Part shown: positions 50,097-61,133 of the stretch, piece after piece
Position numbering within the stretch: position 1 is the first letter of the stretch
How the letters are laid out: every line of letters begins with the position of its first letter
Assembly: GCA_023212725.1 (NCBI GenBank)
Contig: JALBYF010000005.1
Location: 288,246-352,245 of the forward strand
DNA from: Tranzscheliella williamsii
Taxonomy: Eukaryota; Basidiomycota; Ustilaginomycetes; Ustilaginales; Ustilaginaceae
Direction: 5' to 3'
Length of the DNA stretch: 64,000 nt
Position numbers and translations under genes: made by a program
The notes under the pieces: generated by a model
What the model saw: the letters and a program-made list of their open reading frames with translations, nothing else
Told to the model about the DNA's origin: nothing
Databases searched by the model: none

Positions 50097-53000
50097 CTAC
50101 TCGCGGATGGCTTCCCAGCGCGATGCGTTGAGGCGGGCGACCTCCGACGGCGGACCCATGGAGCCGGGCCTGCTGCGCCTGCGCAGGTCCTTGACGCCAG
50201 CCCGGATCCCTTTCGACGTCGAGTCGGCCAGCGGCGCCGACAGCGCCGATCCCGGCGCTTTGAACGGCAGCGGCCCAGAACCAGCAAACCGAGAAAAGCC
50301 GTAGTCGTTGCCAGCGCTAGACGCAAGCGGACTGCCCGCCGCAGTGTAGTCGTCCTGCACTGGCAGAGGGGAGGGGCCAAGCGAGGAGGCTGATGGCGCG
50401 CTTTGGGGGCTGGCTGCGCCAGCGCTGCCGAGCTGAAACGTCCGGCGTCGACGAGCCGGCGAACCCGTGTTTGGCCCAGCGATGCCGCCCGCTGTCGCCG
50501 GGACGCTCGAACGCTCGTACAAGGGCGAGCTACGGCTTGGTGACGACGTGGATCGCGAGTCCTTGACGCCCTGCGCGGACAAGTACGCGAGACGCTTGGG
50601 TGTGTACTGCTTGTCTGAGCTGCCGACGCCGGCGCCAGGCTGCGACCCACCGCTGCCCGTGCCCGTGCCGGTGCCCGTACCCGTGCCGGTCCCGGTGCCG
50701 GTGCCACTCGTTGCACTGCTTCCCACAGCGCTGGCGCTCGCAGACATGGTCTGCCAGCCAGGCGTGACAGGCGCACTGCGCACGGTAAAGTGCTCCATGT
50801 TGCGGGTGAACGGGCTGAGCGTGTGATTGGACTTGACTAGGTCCATGAAATGCGCAGAGGCATCGATCGAGAGGCGTGTCGGTGCATTGCTGCTGTTACC
50901 ATGGGCGTTGCCGCCGCTCCGACCCACGCTGCCGGTTTGCGGACTGTTGGCCGCACTCGCGTACGGCGCAGCCGACGAGGAAAGCCCTCGAGAATGAGAG
51001 TAATGCAGGCTCGAGTCCCGGAACGGCGAGGTGGAAAAGGCATCCTGCGCATCCTGGCCCGCAGAAGGTGAGCTGAACAGGGCAGCCTCCCGGCCCATCG
51101 TGGGACTGCGCTTCCATGAGCCGCTCTCCTTCGGAGGCGATGTGGCAAAAGTGGCAAATCCTGGTCTTGCACCCGCAGCATGATAGGGGTCCGGCGTTGC
51201 TGATGCGCCAGATCCCGCACCATAAGTCTGAGCGACGAAGCCGGCCCGGTCGATCGAGCCGTGCGTCTGAGAGCGGCCATGGCTCGTGCTCTTATTCTTC
51301 CGGAACTTCAGACCTGTACTGGAAGCAACTAAAGAGGGTTGAGGGCGGCCCTGCCCGGTATCGATGGCCGAGGGAGGGAAGTCCCAGCTCTGAGACTGTA
51401 AGGAAGTCGGTGCCGTACTGTCACCGGCGCGCTCCCCGGCCGAGCCTCGGCCCGACGGGTTGTGCGACGAAGAGATGGTAGAAGACTGGCCGGTGAAGCC
51501 TCGACCGTCGCGTCCCTGGAAAGCCTCCGAAAGGCTGCCGGTGCGGGTGATGGCAGGCTGGCTGCCCAGTGTATGATCTACCTCGGGATGCTGGGATGGA
51601 TCGCTACTATGATACGACTCGGGTGGAAGGTCGACCAGGCTGTCGTCGCTGTCATCGCGACGATATCGCGGGTGCTCCAGATGGGGAGAGCCGTCAGCGT
51701 CTCGAATTGTATTCGTGCGGGAGCTACGCGCTCCGAACGTTGCACTGCCAAGGTCAGACCCATACCGGGTAGCACCCGTCCGTGTAGAAGGGGTGCCACC
51801 ATACTGAGAAGGACGCGCCGTGTCTTCGTCATCCCAATCAACCTCCGGCGGCTGTACTTTGCTCGCGGTATGGTAGATACGTGGCCTTGTTACCGTGCCA
51901 CCTCCGACGGCAGGGATGGTCTCGTAAATCACTTCGGGCTGCTGCTGTCTTCGCCGAGCTGTGGAGACGGAAGACCTGGCCGATCTCGCCGAAGAGACCC
52001 TGCGTAACTCGGGTGGCGATCGCGCGGAGATAGAGTCCCGCTTGCCTCGTTTGCTAATCGAGGCGGGCACCTCCTCGAAAATGATCGAGGAAGCGCGGTT
52101 CAGCTCTTGCGTATCAGAAAACGCAGCTGAAGCCGGTGGGTACCCGAAACGAGTGTAGTCAATCGAGCTATCAACAAGCACATCCTGCTCGTCCCCCAGA
52201 TCCGACACGTCGTCTACACCTGCGCTCGCCTCCCCATCTGAATCGGAGCTAACACCACTTTCGAATTCTTGTCCATGGCCAGCACGCAGTTCGCCATGGT
52301 CGTCGTCGAGATCCTGACCGAAGCCGTCTGAAGCACTGTCGGACGGCTCGAAAGTGGAGTTCAGAAAGTCGTGCGCAGCATCAGAGGCGGTAGCGGTATC
52401 TACCGCCTCTGCTGTTCTTGCTGACGCAAAGTGAGGATCGGCCAGGTCCTTGAGACCGGCGCTGATGCGCTGAGCAAGCTTACCAAGCCCAGAGAAGCCA
52501 CTGTGGATGGGCAAATCATCGGGTCTTAGTCCGTAGGTAGGGTCGTAATTCTCAATATCTGGAAAAACCGAGTCGAAGGGAGAAGTGTTGGGAAAAGCCA
52601 GCTCATTGTGCAGTGGCGCAGCAGAAGTAGAAGCTGCTTTGGCAACGTGCCGGGACTTTCTCAGGTTTCCGCGGGCCTTTGTAGGCGAGCTTGAAGGCGA
52701 TGTGAAAGGCTCCGTGCCGGATACAGAGCTGCTTCCCGGTTGCTTGCGTCCTTTCGATCGGCTGCGTCGGTCGGGGCCCCCAGGGACAGAAGTGGTCTCC
52801 AAGATCGCATGAGGGTCGCTCGCAGAGCGGGGCAAGGGTCTTTCGCGTGTCTTTTGAGGCGGCGACGGCTGGTGGTCTTGCCCGTCAGCTCTCTGCTTGG
52901 CCTGCTCCTTTTCGTGTTTGACCTCTCCACTGAGCCAGTTCTGGCTTAGCCTATGAATGATGCCTGGCAGATCCTCGCGGAACATTTCGCGTAACTGACC

Positions 53001-53534
53001 CTCGATCTCTTGCTGTAGATACTTTTGAATGACGGCGACACTGTCAAAAGTAGAGCTGACTTCCACACTTTCTAGCGGATCGTTCTTGAAGACGAGAGTG
53101 ATGCCCTTGGCCTTGGATACGACAAGCACGACAATAGCGCGGAGCTTGACCGACGAGAGGCGAAGATGCATCGGTACAATCAACGGTGCGGCTGCAAAAA
53201 GGATGCCTCGCGAAGCGGTAGATGAGGGGAAAAGGCCAATGTCAGGCCGGCTGGGTTTGGTGAGAGGGTTCGCCTGGACCTTGGTCTTCAGGACAAGATG
53301 GGCATCCCCGGCATAGGTAAGTCTGAAAATGCCGCGAAAGCGATCGGTGCCCAGATCTCCAATCTCGAGAATCTCGAGCTCGGGCGGAATGGTGCCCATG
53401 CCCAGCTCTTCTACACGTATATCATCAGCAATGACTTTTGGCTTGGGACCTCGATTGAGCGCACTGTCGAGCATCTGCGCGGCGCTCTTGTGGAAGTCTT
53501 CCGAGAATGTCGGCCACTTGAAGTTGAACGACAT
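50097..53534 (-). CDS. MDM34: ERMES complex subunit Mdm34
   Basis: 1145 residues, one exon. The first ~200 residues match Mdm34 closely: MSFNFKWPTFSEDFHKSAAQ, PKVIADDIRVEELGMGTIPP, ELEILEIGDLGTDRFRGIFR, LVLKTKVQANPL, and the rest of the SMP lipid-binding domain, including QKYLQQEIEGQLREMFREDL. Mdm34 sits in the mitochondrial outer membrane and, with Mmm1, Mdm12 and Mdm10, tethers mitochondria to the ER and moves phospholipids. Yeast Mdm34 has 459 residues; here about 900 more are Ser/Pro-rich and probably disordered, with acidic patches near 430 and a (Gly-Thr)8 run near 950 coded by a GTGCCG-like repeat. Divergent from the DnaJ gene. Confidence 0.93.
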   Translation of the reverse strand: MSFNFKWPTFSEDFHKSAAQMLDSALNRGPKPKVIADDIRVEELGMGTIPPELEILEIGDLGTDRFRGIFRLTYAGDAHLVLKTKVQANPLTKPSRPDIGLFPSSTASRGILFAAAPLIVPMHLRLSSVKLRAIVVLVVSKAKGITLVFKNDPLESVEVSSTFDSVAVIQKYLQQEIEGQLREMFREDLPGIIHRLSQNWLSGEVKHEKEQAKQRADGQDHQPSPPQKTRERPLPRSASDPHAILETTSVPGGPDRRSRSKGRKQPGSSSVSGTEPFTSPSSSPTKARGNLRKSRHVAKAASTSAAPLHNELAFPNTSPFDSVFPDIENYDPTYGLRPDDLPIHSGFSGLGKLAQRISAGLKDLADPHFASARTAEAVDTATASDAAHDFLNSTFEPSDSASDGFGQDLDDDHGELRAGHGQEFESGVSSDSDGEASAGVDDVSDLGDEQDVLVDSSIDYTRFGYPPASAAFSDTQELNRASSIIFEEVPASISKRGKRDSISARSPPELRRVSSARSARSSVSTARRRQQQPEVIYETIPAVGGGTVTRPRIYHTASKVQPPEVDWDDEDTARPSQYGGTPSTRTGATRYGSDLGSATFGARSSRTNTIRDADGSPHLEHPRYRRDDSDDSLVDLPPESYHSSDPSQHPEVDHTLGSQPAITRTGSLSEAFQGRDGRGFTGQSSTISSSHNPSGRGSAGERAGDSTAPTSLQSQSWDFPPSAIDTGQGRPQPSLVASSTGLKFRKNKSTSHGRSQTHGSIDRAGFVAQTYGAGSGASATPDPYHAAGARPGFATFATSPPKESGSWKRSPTMGREAALFSSPSAGQDAQDAFSTSPFRDSSLHYSHSRGLSSSAAPYASAANSPQTGSVGRSGGNAHGNSSNAPTRLSIDASAHFMDLVKSNHTLSPFTRNMEHFTVRSAPVTPGWQTMSASASAVGSSATSGTGTGTGTGTGTGTGTGSGGSQPGAGVGSSDKQYTPKRLAYLSAQGVKDSRSTSSPSRSSPLYERSSVPATAGGIAGPNTGSPARRRRTFQLGSAGAASPQSAPSASSLGPSPLPVQDDYTAAGSPLASSAGNDYGFSRFAGSGPLPFKAPGSALSAPLADSTSKGIRAGVKDLRRRSRPGSMGPPSEVARLNASRWEAIRE
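50655..50706. repeat. Imperfect hexanucleotide repeat inside MDM34
   Basis: Degenerate GTGCCG/GTGCCC units encoding a Gly-Thr run (eight pairs) on the minus strand, in the disordered tail of Mdm34. It differs from the CAP-gene repeat in having third-base variation, so it is probably older or less prone to slippage. Confidence 0.85.
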
Positions 53535-54344
53535 GATGTAGAGAGAGTGTGCGTACCCCTTTCAAGGCGGTACTGGGCGGTCCAAAGCGCCCGTGTTCTA
53601 TCCTTAGGATGTGTCTTTGCCGGCATAGGCAATACGCGACGTTGCCGTACGGAGTTTTCGTGGAGCGGATTGCTAGGACGTAATGCGAGCGGTGGCCTTA
53701 CGACTGTGCTATGGCTTGACTCGGCAGCACTTTAGTCTGATCACAATCTCCTTTGCTGCATCTCGGAGCCCGACAGTAAGCCATACGCAGAGATGAGAAG
53801 AGGTCGACGATGATGTATAGAGAGTATGCGCTGCCGGTCCATGTCTGGTGTTGCTCTTGGGATGGTGTCGCACGCAAAGTTGTCGTCGTCACGGCTGGCG
53901 TTTACCGCGCGCCGACGCTCTCACAGCCATTTTGCCCAGCTGCATAAACAGCGCTCTAACAATACTAACGTCACTCTCTCGCACGAAAAATCGTACCCTT
54001 CTCCCGCCCTATCCTCGAAGCTCCACGACAGTGCTTCGTGATTGCGAGCCGAGACGAGAAGGACGAAAGACCCACCAGCATCTTGGTCAAGATCCATGCT
54101 TCCACAAGTTGAGCAGTCTCCTGATCCTACCTCATCTGTTCACCTTCCACGCTTCAATAAGAGCAGACTCCACGTCGCTGTGACACGTACAGCTTTGCTG
54201 CAAGCCTCAGCGGTTCAGCTCTACGGTAGTGGAACGCAAAGGTTGCTTTGGCAGCCCCACGACGAACCCCACTACGCCGTCCAAGGCTTTTCGAAATACA
54301 GGCAGGCAATAGACAGGCGATAAGACGGCAATAGGGGCAGCACG
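53535..54344. other. Divergent MDM34/DnaJ region
   Basis: 810 bp between two divergent starts; promoters of both. Nothing coding is supported. A pyrimidine-rich leader precedes the DnaJ ATG at about 53990-54150. Confidence 0.5.
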
Positions 54345-55679
54345 ATGGAGGCGGATGATGCACAGAAGGCTCTGAATCTAGCGCTCAAGTATGACGCCAA
54401 GGGAGACACTCTGTCGGCGATCAAATGGGCCAAGAAGAGCGTTGCCATCGGCCGGACTCCTGCGGCAGAAGCGCTTCTCGTAAGGCTAGAGAAGAGTGGC
54501 GCTTCAGGCGCTTCCTCATCATCGGCCGCGGGATCCTCCGCTTCTGCCGACGGGCTTAGATCGCGTGCTGCTTCCGCCAAGGCCAATGGAGCTACCGCCT
54601 CGAGCAGTGCCTCTTCCAGCGCTACGCCCAAACGACCGTATACGCAGGCGCAAATGGAACTGGTGACGAGGGTGAAGAAGGCAGGAGGCGACTTTTACCA
54701 GGTCCTCGGCGTAGAGAAGACGGTAGAAGAGAATGGGATCAAAAAGGCGTACAAGAAGCTGGCCTTGCAATTGCATCCCGATAAGAACGGAGCACCTGGC
54801 GCGGACGAGGCTTTCAAGACGGTATCCAAAGCGTTTACCATTCTAACAGACGCTGACAAACGCGCTGCCTATGACCGTTACGGAGGCGACCCAGATAACG
54901 CGAGGTCGGCCGCGGGTGCTGCCGCTGCCGGAGGCGGTTCCTTCGGCGGCATGAGAGGCACGCCGTTCCGGGGCGGCGGCATGTATGCAGACGAGGTAGA
55001 CCCACAGGATCTCTTCAACATGTTCTTCGGAGGCGGTGGCGGCATGGGAGGAGCCCAGTTTGGCGGCACTACCTTCTCGTTTGGCGGACCCGGCATCCGG
55101 ACTACCCAGTTCCGCCAACAACGGCCAGCTGGCCGCCGCGCACCTGCTGAGCCACAGAATGCCAACATTCTGCTGCAACTGCTCCCACTGCTCATCCTCG
55201 GTCTCTTCAGCCTGTTGACCTACGCGCCCACTCTCTTTTCCACACCCGATCCCAGCTTCAGTTGGGCACCAAACACAGTGTACCGGACGCAACGGATGAC
55301 GAGCACGCATCACGTCCCATACTACGTAAACGACAATCAGTTCAACAGCCACCCTTTCGTAACAGGAGAAAGGAGTAAGCAAGACTTGGCCAGATTTGAA
55401 GGACGGGTGGAAAACGCGTACAAGCAGGCCATGTACACAAACTGTGAACGTCAGCTCGAGTATCAGCAAAGGCGCTTGGCCGCCACGCGAGGATTCCTCG
55501 GCATTGGGGTAAGTATCTCTTCGTTATGGTCATTTGCACGGGGCCGTCTTGCTGATCCTCGTTTCCTCCCTTCTGCATCTATTGGCAACGCGAAGGGAGA
55601 TCAACAGGCTGCCGAGAGGATCAAGAACGAGGTCTACGACAGCTGCGAGAGGCTCAGAGAAATGGGCGTTCAGGTGTAA
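54345..55679 (+). CDS. Membrane-anchored DnaJ co-chaperone (DNAJB12/14-like)
   Basis: J-domain protein with an N-terminal TPR-like helix pair (1-50), Ser/Ala linker, J domain (116-180) with HPD at 144-146, Gly/Phe-rich segment (195-250), a transmembrane segment (about 274-295), and a C-terminal DUF1977-like domain. DNAJB12/14-type proteins are tail-facing ER membrane Hsp40s in protein quality control. A probable 87-bp intron (55509-55595, GTAAGT...GCGAAG) has no stop and keeps frame. Spliced, the sequence reads RGFLGIG+[11 protein letters not shown], resembling the family's FGDQQ...CxRLxE end, and gives 415 residues; unspliced, 444. Coordinates cover both exons, 54345-55508 and 55596-55679. 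Confidence 0.85.
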   Translation: MEADDAQKALNLALKYDAKGDTLSAIKWAKKSVAIGRTPAAEALLVRLEKSGASGASSSSAAGSSASADGLRSRAASAKANGATASSSASSSATPKRPYTQAQMELVTRVKKAGGDFYQVLGVEKTVEENGIKKAYKKLALQLHPDKNGAPGADEAFKTVSKAFTILTDADKRAAYDRYGGDPDNARSAAGAAAAGGGSFGGMRGTPFRGGGMYADEVDPQDLFNMFFGGGGGMGGAQFGGTTFSFGGPGIRTTQFRQQRPAGRRAPAEPQNANILLQLLPLLILGLFSLLTYAPTLFSTPDPSFSWAPNTVYRTQRMTSTHHVPYYVNDNQFNSHPFVTGERSKQDLARFEGRVENAYKQAMYTNCERQLEYQQRRLAATRGFLGIGVSISSLWSFARGRLADPRFLPSASIGNAKGDQQAAERIKNEVYDSCERLREMGVQV

Positions 55680-56352
55680 GATGCCCTTGCCTAGCGCACA
55701 TTCTTATGGGAATCCGATTGTGGCTGCTTTCTGTTTCCGAACGCTCCGCCTTGCCTAAGCGCATGCGACGCTGCAGGACGTGCGAGGTCCAGGGCCACAG
55801 TATCGGCACCAACATCCACAACTGGGAGCGGTAAGAAGCACTAGCGCGTAGCTGTCAGGGTCCGTGTGAATGTATGCTTGGCAAGCGGATGTGGCTCAGT
55901 CGATCCACACTCGCAACTCGACACTCACGACTAACTGTGGCTTCTACTTACCTGTGACTTGCGACCGTGGCTGTGACTTGTGGCTGCACTGAGACGACCG
56001 ATGTTAGAGCTATGAAAGTGAATATTTGCTGTTAAAGTCGCGTTCAAGCTAGGATCGGAACGAGCAACTTAGCTCAGTCCACCCTAGCGGTTAAGCGCAG
56101 TACCGCGCTACAGCATTGATCTGCTGCATCGAGTTGATGCTTGCATCGCTTCCGTCCACCTCCATCTCCGCATCGTCGCCCAGCCCTCTTTTACAAACGA
56201 TCGTATCATCAGTCCTATCGGCCTAGCTCAGCATTCTACCTGTCTGTTAGCTTCGCTGAACGCTTGCCAGCCTCCCTCGAGCGAACTGTCATACGCCGCC
56301 TGCCCGTCTGCTGGCCACTGATCTTGAGCCTTCTAGTCTTTCGACGAGCAGC
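55680..56352. other. Intergenic region with TGTGACT-like simple repeats; RAD6 leader
   Basis: The DnaJ 3' end followed by the RAD6 promoter. Around 55915-55990 the sequence has repeated GTGACTTG and TGTGGCT motifs, a simple-sequence style. From about 56150 it is pyrimidine-rich, as for a leader before the RAD6 ATG. Confidence 0.45.
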
Positions 56353-56995
56353 ATGGTAAGTGTCCTAGCAACTATCTCGGCACAGTGAGAGCCAGATATT
56401 CACACCTCCCTTCCTCGCTTCTTGGCTGTCATGCTCGCTGCGTCCACAGTCGACACCTTCAAAGAAGCGTCTCATTCGAGACTTCAAGCGGCTCTCTACC
56501 GATCCCCCGGGCGGCATTTCAGGAGCACCCTGCGCAGACAATCTGATGATCTGGAATGCTGTGATTTTTGGACCTGCCGACACGCCGTTTGAGGATGGGA
56601 CCTTCAAACTGGCCCTGACCTTTGATGAATCCTATCCCAACAAGCCTCCCACCGTCAAGTTCCTCTCCAAGATGTTCCATCCCAATGTCTATGCCAACGG
56701 CGAGTTGTGTCTCGACATTCTGCAGAATAGGTGGTCGCCGACGTACGATGTTGCCGCCATCTTGACCAGCATACAGAGTCTGCTCCACGACCCCAACCCA
56801 AATTCCCCAGCCAATGCCGAGGCGGCGAATCTGTACAGGGAGAACATGCGCGAATACGTCCGGCGCGTCAAGGCGACCGTCGAGGCGAGCTGGATGGACG
56901 ACGGCGAGCTCCCCGAGCCTATCGCCGAGGACGATGAGGAAGAGCCCCTGCCTACCCCATCTGCGCCCGCCACCGCCCCAACACCAAACACATAG
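56353..56995 (+). CDS. RAD6: Ubiquitin-conjugating enzyme E2 (Rad6/Ubc2)
   Basis: Two exons, 56353-56355 (only the ATG) and 56450-56995, giving 182 residues. Exon 1 is ATG followed at once by GTAAGT; the intron (94 bp) ends CCACAG and exon 2 begins Ser-Thr-Pro, restoring the invariant Rad6 start [16 protein letters not shown]. The E2 fold is complete: [33 protein letters not shown] with active Cys C88, NRWSPTYDV and [11 protein letters not shown]. The tail (150-182) is acidic then Pro/Ala-rich, like the acidic tail of yeast Rad6 (172 residues) and absent from human UBE2A/B (152). Works with Rad18 (PCNA, post-replication repair), Bre1 (H2B) and Ubr1 (N-degron). Without the intron the first in-frame ATG would be at 56546 and would remove the N-terminal helix. 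Confidence 0.95.
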
Positions 56996-57771
56996 ACGCC
57001 TCTGCGCCTTGCTCGGTGGAGCGCTGGCCGGTACTACCGTGACCGCGGTCAGAGCCTCTATCTCGGTTTTCCTCATCAGAGCCGACATCGCTGGCCTCTT
57101 GCCGGCGGTTCTCTCTCGACCGCGCGCATCCGGCCCTCTGTCTCCCAACGTAACCCCTTAGCTTGTCTGCATTTCCACTCTTCCCGCCCGTCCTCAAGCT
57201 TGCGACCTTCTTGAAAGCTCGCATCCTGATTTCGCTCGCCCTGCCGTTCTTCCCTCCTCTTGCCTTGCGCTTGCCAGCCCGATTGTATCCCGTAGCATTC
57301 CTCCCGTCCTGTTTCCATCAAGACCCCAGTTCCGAGTCTCCCTCCCTCTGCTTGCCCTGTACTTCCGTCCTATCGACGCCGCATTCATCGATCTTAGCCT
57401 TGCTCGTTCGGCCTGCGACACGTTCGGCTTTGGACAGGTGGTGAGACCATCGCGCAGCCACACACGGCTATTAGGGTAGCGACAGGCGATGCAAAGAGCA
57501 TTGATATATAGGGAATACACAAAAGCGGTGGTGTGCTACTTTAACATTGCGGTAGGCGGGTCTCGGATCGGTGAGAAGCGCACGGCGGACGAAGCAGGAT
57601 CGTCAGCGAGGCCGTCTGTCGTCCGCCTGGCTATTTTGGGTAGAAAAGGACGATGGATGTTATTACAAAAATGTCAGTCGCGACCGGGGAGAGGAAAGCG
57701 CGGGGGGGCGGCTTCCTGTGCAGCTGGTGTCGAAGGCGCGCAGAAACCGCAAGAAATGGAGAGGGATGCGA
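56996..57771. other. Convergent RAD6/SSC1 3' region
   Basis: 776 bp between two stop codons. It should hold both 3' UTRs and terminators; C/T-rich on the + strand at 57160-57400. No coding frame is supported. Confidence 0.5.
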
Positions 57772-60019
57772 TTACTGCTTCTTCTCGCCCTCGCCCTCCG
57801 ACTTGGGCGCCTCGGTGCTCTCCGAAGCACCGCTCTGCTGGCCCTTCTTCTCGTAGACCAGCTTGAAGAGCTGCAACGAAGCCTGCTGAGTGGCGTCGAT
57901 CTTCTCGCGGATGGTCTCGGCGCTGATGTCGGCGTCGCCGTTCAGGCCCTTGGCGGCAAGCTCCTCGGTCTCCTTGATGAGCACGTTGAGCTTCTCCTTC
58001 TCCTCGGCGGGCAGCTGCTCGCTGAACTCCTGCATGGCCTTGGTGGTCTCGGAGCAGACCGAGTGTGCTCGGTTGGCCTCCTCAATGACGCTCTTGCGTG
58101 CCTTGTCCGCCTCGGCGTACTGCTCAGCATCGGCAACCATCTTCTCGATCTCGTTGTCGCTCAGTCCCGAGCCGGCAGAGATGGTCATAGACTGGTCCTT
58201 GTTGGTAGCCTTGTCGAGCGCAGAGACGTGCATGATACCGTCAGCGTCAATGTCAAAGGTGACCTCGACCTGAGGTACGCCCTTGGGCGCCGGAGGGATT
58301 CCGGTGAGCTGGAAGTTGCCGAGCAGCTTGTTGTCACGGACGAGCTCTCGCTCACCCTGGTAGACCTGGATATCGACGGCCGTCTGTCCATCGGCGGCGG
58401 TGGAGAAGACCTGGCTCTTCTTGGTGGGGATGGTGGTGTTTCGGTTGATGAGCCGAGTAAAGACGCCACCAAGGGTCTGGATACCGAGCGACAGGGGGGT
58501 GACATCGAGCAGCAGGACATCGGTGACCTGGCCGGAGAGGACACCACCCTGAATCGAGGCACCGATGGCAACAGCCTCATCGGGGTTGACACCCTTGCTA
58601 GGGTCGCGCTGGAAGATGCTCTTAACCGTCTCCAGAACTTTGGGCATTCGGGACATTCCGCCGACCATAATGACATCCTGAATTTCAGAAGGCTTGACAC
58701 CGGCATCGGCAAGAGCCTTCTTGCATGGCTCAATGGTGCGGTCGACCAGCTTGCCCACGAGACCCTCGAGCTGAGATCGGGTGATCTTGGTGTTGATGTG
58801 CTTGGGCCCAGAGGCATCGGCGGTGATGTAGGGCAGGCTGATATCGGTCTGCTGAGTGCTGGAGAGCTCAATCTTGGCCTTCTCGGCGGCCTCTCGGATT
58901 CGCTGAATGGCCATACGGTCCTTGCTCAGGTCGAGGCCAGATTCCTTCTTGAATTCATTGACGAAATGCTCGACGAGAACAATGTCAAAGTCCTCACCAC
59001 CAAGATGGGTGTCACCGTTGGTGGACTTGACCTCAAAGACACCCTTCTGCATCTCAAGGATGGAGATATCAAAAGTACCTCCTCCCAAATCGAAAACGGC
59101 GATAATGGAAGAGTCATCGCGGTCCATGCCGTAGGCCAGAGCGGCAGCGGTCGGCTCGTTGATGACTCGGAGCACGTCGAGACCGGCGATGGCACCAGCG
59201 TCCTTGGTGGCCTGTCGCTGGGAGTCATTGAAGTAGGCGGGAACAGTGATGACGGCGTGCTTGACCGACTTGCCAAGATAGCCGGCAGCGGTCTCCTTCA
59301 TCTTGCCGACAACGAAGGCGCCAATCTGAGAAGGAGAATACTTTTCGCCGCGAACCTCGAGCCATGCATCGCCGTTGGAGTGAGGAACAATCTTGAAAGG
59401 AACGTTGTTCAGATCCTTCTGGACCTCCTTATCCTGGAACTTTCGTCCGATCAGTCGCTTCGTAGCGAAGAGGGTAGCCTCGGGGTTGACGACGGCCTGT
59501 CGCTTGGCGGGAAGTCCGACAAGTCGCTCGCCATCCTTGGTGAAAGCAACGACGGAAGGGGTGGTCCGCCCACCTTCCGAGTTTTCAATTACTCGAGCCT
59601 GCTGGCCCTCCATAACGGAGACACATGAGTTGGTGGCTAGAGAAGCGAGAGGAGAGCGGAAAGCATGTACACGTCAGCGAGAAAGGTCCAACCGAAGACT
59701 CGATTATGGGCTGTGGCGTTGCCGAGCTAGGCTCCTCGCTGCTACGCCGCATGCCACCGCCACAACATATACTCACTTCCCAAGTCGATACCAATGACGG
59801 GCCCGGAAACCTTGCCAGAGTTGAAACGGGCTCCCAAGGGGGCCAATCGCTACATGGTCGAAGGATGCGGAAAATTGCTTCAGAGTCAGCATCCACCATC
59901 TGTTGTTCTTCTCCCCGTGGCATGAACGATCTACTTACGGCAACACCTGGGGCGCTTCGGAGGGGCTGGCTGAGGAGCCTTGACGCCGGCGCGGCGGATC
60001 GAAGACCACGAGAGAACAT
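57772..60019 (-). CDS. SSC1: Mitochondrial Hsp70 (Ssc1)
   Basis: Three exons: 60019-59939, 59849-59777 and 59636-57772, giving 672 residues. Donors are GTAAGT and GTGAGT; acceptors TGTAG and TCTAG. Splicing makes an Arg/Ser presequence ([18 protein letters not shown]) and joins GVA+[12 protein letters not shown] and IDLG+[11 protein letters not shown], restoring the first Hsp70 signature. Other signatures: [39 protein letters not shown]. It is the matrix motor of protein import (with Tim44 and Pam18/Pam16) and folds imported proteins; the absence of a cytosolic EEVD end (it ends GEGEKKQ) and [20 protein letters not shown] fit the mitochondrial/DnaK class. All introns are in the 5' part of the gene. 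Confidence 0.97.
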
Positions 60020-61127
60020 AGCGCTACGTATGTATGTGTGCGGGAGAAGAGGAGGGAAAGTGCGCGTGCGAGATAGCAGGAAGGATATGTGCTGATCCCA
60101 GGTGGAAGTGGTGAGGAGCGACAAAGAAGAAGCAAAGTCAGGTGGAGAAATACGCTAGCCACCGTCGTAACGTAGACCTTTCTTCTTCAACCTGGCTGAG
60201 GGCCGAGCAGAAGGGGCAAATGAATATATATGGAGCGACAACTACGATCTGCTTCTCCTCGCATCTTTGCATTCTTGACTCAGCTCCAGCATGATTTCAA
60301 ATGTCAAAGTGGAAAGCCAACTACTGAGGTTTCATTCTTTATCCCGATGGGCTACTATCTGTTATGTCATTCGAAAAAAGATTCCGGTCAACCTAACCAA
60401 AACTCAGCCGGCTTGCTTGCCTTGTTTCGCGGGGAATCCAGGGACGAGACATGGCAGAATTTTTGTTGATCTGCTAATCGGGTCTTTTCGCGAGAAATTG
60501 GTAGTTCCTTCTTTGACCTTCGTTCAGCCTCACTCTTGCCAGAAAACGGAAAATCAAGTCGCGAAACCATACCAATCTAACAGCGTCTGCGCTTTGACAG
60601 GGCAAGCCTGCATTTGTGCGACGCATGGCGCCCGCTTTTACGGTAGACACTTACATCGCTGGATAGTTGACATCTTCGGTCGTCGTCACAATATGAGGCC
60701 ACGCAGCAAAAAGCGGCGACCCAGATCCTTCACGGTGAAGCAGATACGTCGAGGCTTTCAAGAAGCTTTACAAAAAGCGACGGGACGCTTGGACATGGAG
60801 GATCGTCTGTCATGCCCTGGATCGTCGACTGATGCGCAATCCTCCGTCCAGGCCATTGCATGCCGTAGATCGGAGGAGGCGCCCGCTTTTACGGTAGACA
60901 CTTACATCGCTGGATAGTAAGCGGACGGAAGTAGATGAAAGGATGTGACGAGCATACTTGCAGCGTGAGAATTGAGGGAACGCGGCCTTTCTTTCCTGTC
61001 GGGATCAGAGCGCGCGAGAACAGCATTGGCCGAAGAAATAAGCTCGGGAGCAGAAACCGTCTCCGAGTCCGCACGGAGGTGCTGCAGAATTGGACTCGTC
61101 TTTGTTCGCAACTCGCTGCTGTTGTTA
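60020..61127. other. Intergenic region with 41-bp direct repeats
   Basis: Upstream of SSC1. A minus-strand TATATAT near 60224-60230 could be its TATA box (about 205 bp before the ATG). From about 60280 the base composition is mixed, with a 41-bp direct repeat. Frames (for example 60291-60917) have no recognisable domain. Confidence 0.45.
60627..60918. repeat. 41-bp perfect direct repeat, two copies 251 bp apart
   Basis: A 41-bp block containing CTTTTACGGTAGACACTTAC occurs at 60627-60667 and 60878-60918. The intervening 210 bp is unique. Could be a duplication flanking an insertion, or paired ends of a small element. Confidence 0.85.
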
Positions 61128-61133
61128 ACTAGT

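Noticed and set aside
57571..59628. 685-codon + strand frame opposite SSC1
   Set aside because: Same antisense effect; Leu/Gly/Val-rich with no family match, and the Hsp70 on the other strand is complete.
60291..60917. 208-codon + strand frame ending in the second 41-bp repeat
   Set aside because: No recognisable domain, ordinary composition, and its end lies inside a duplicated segment.
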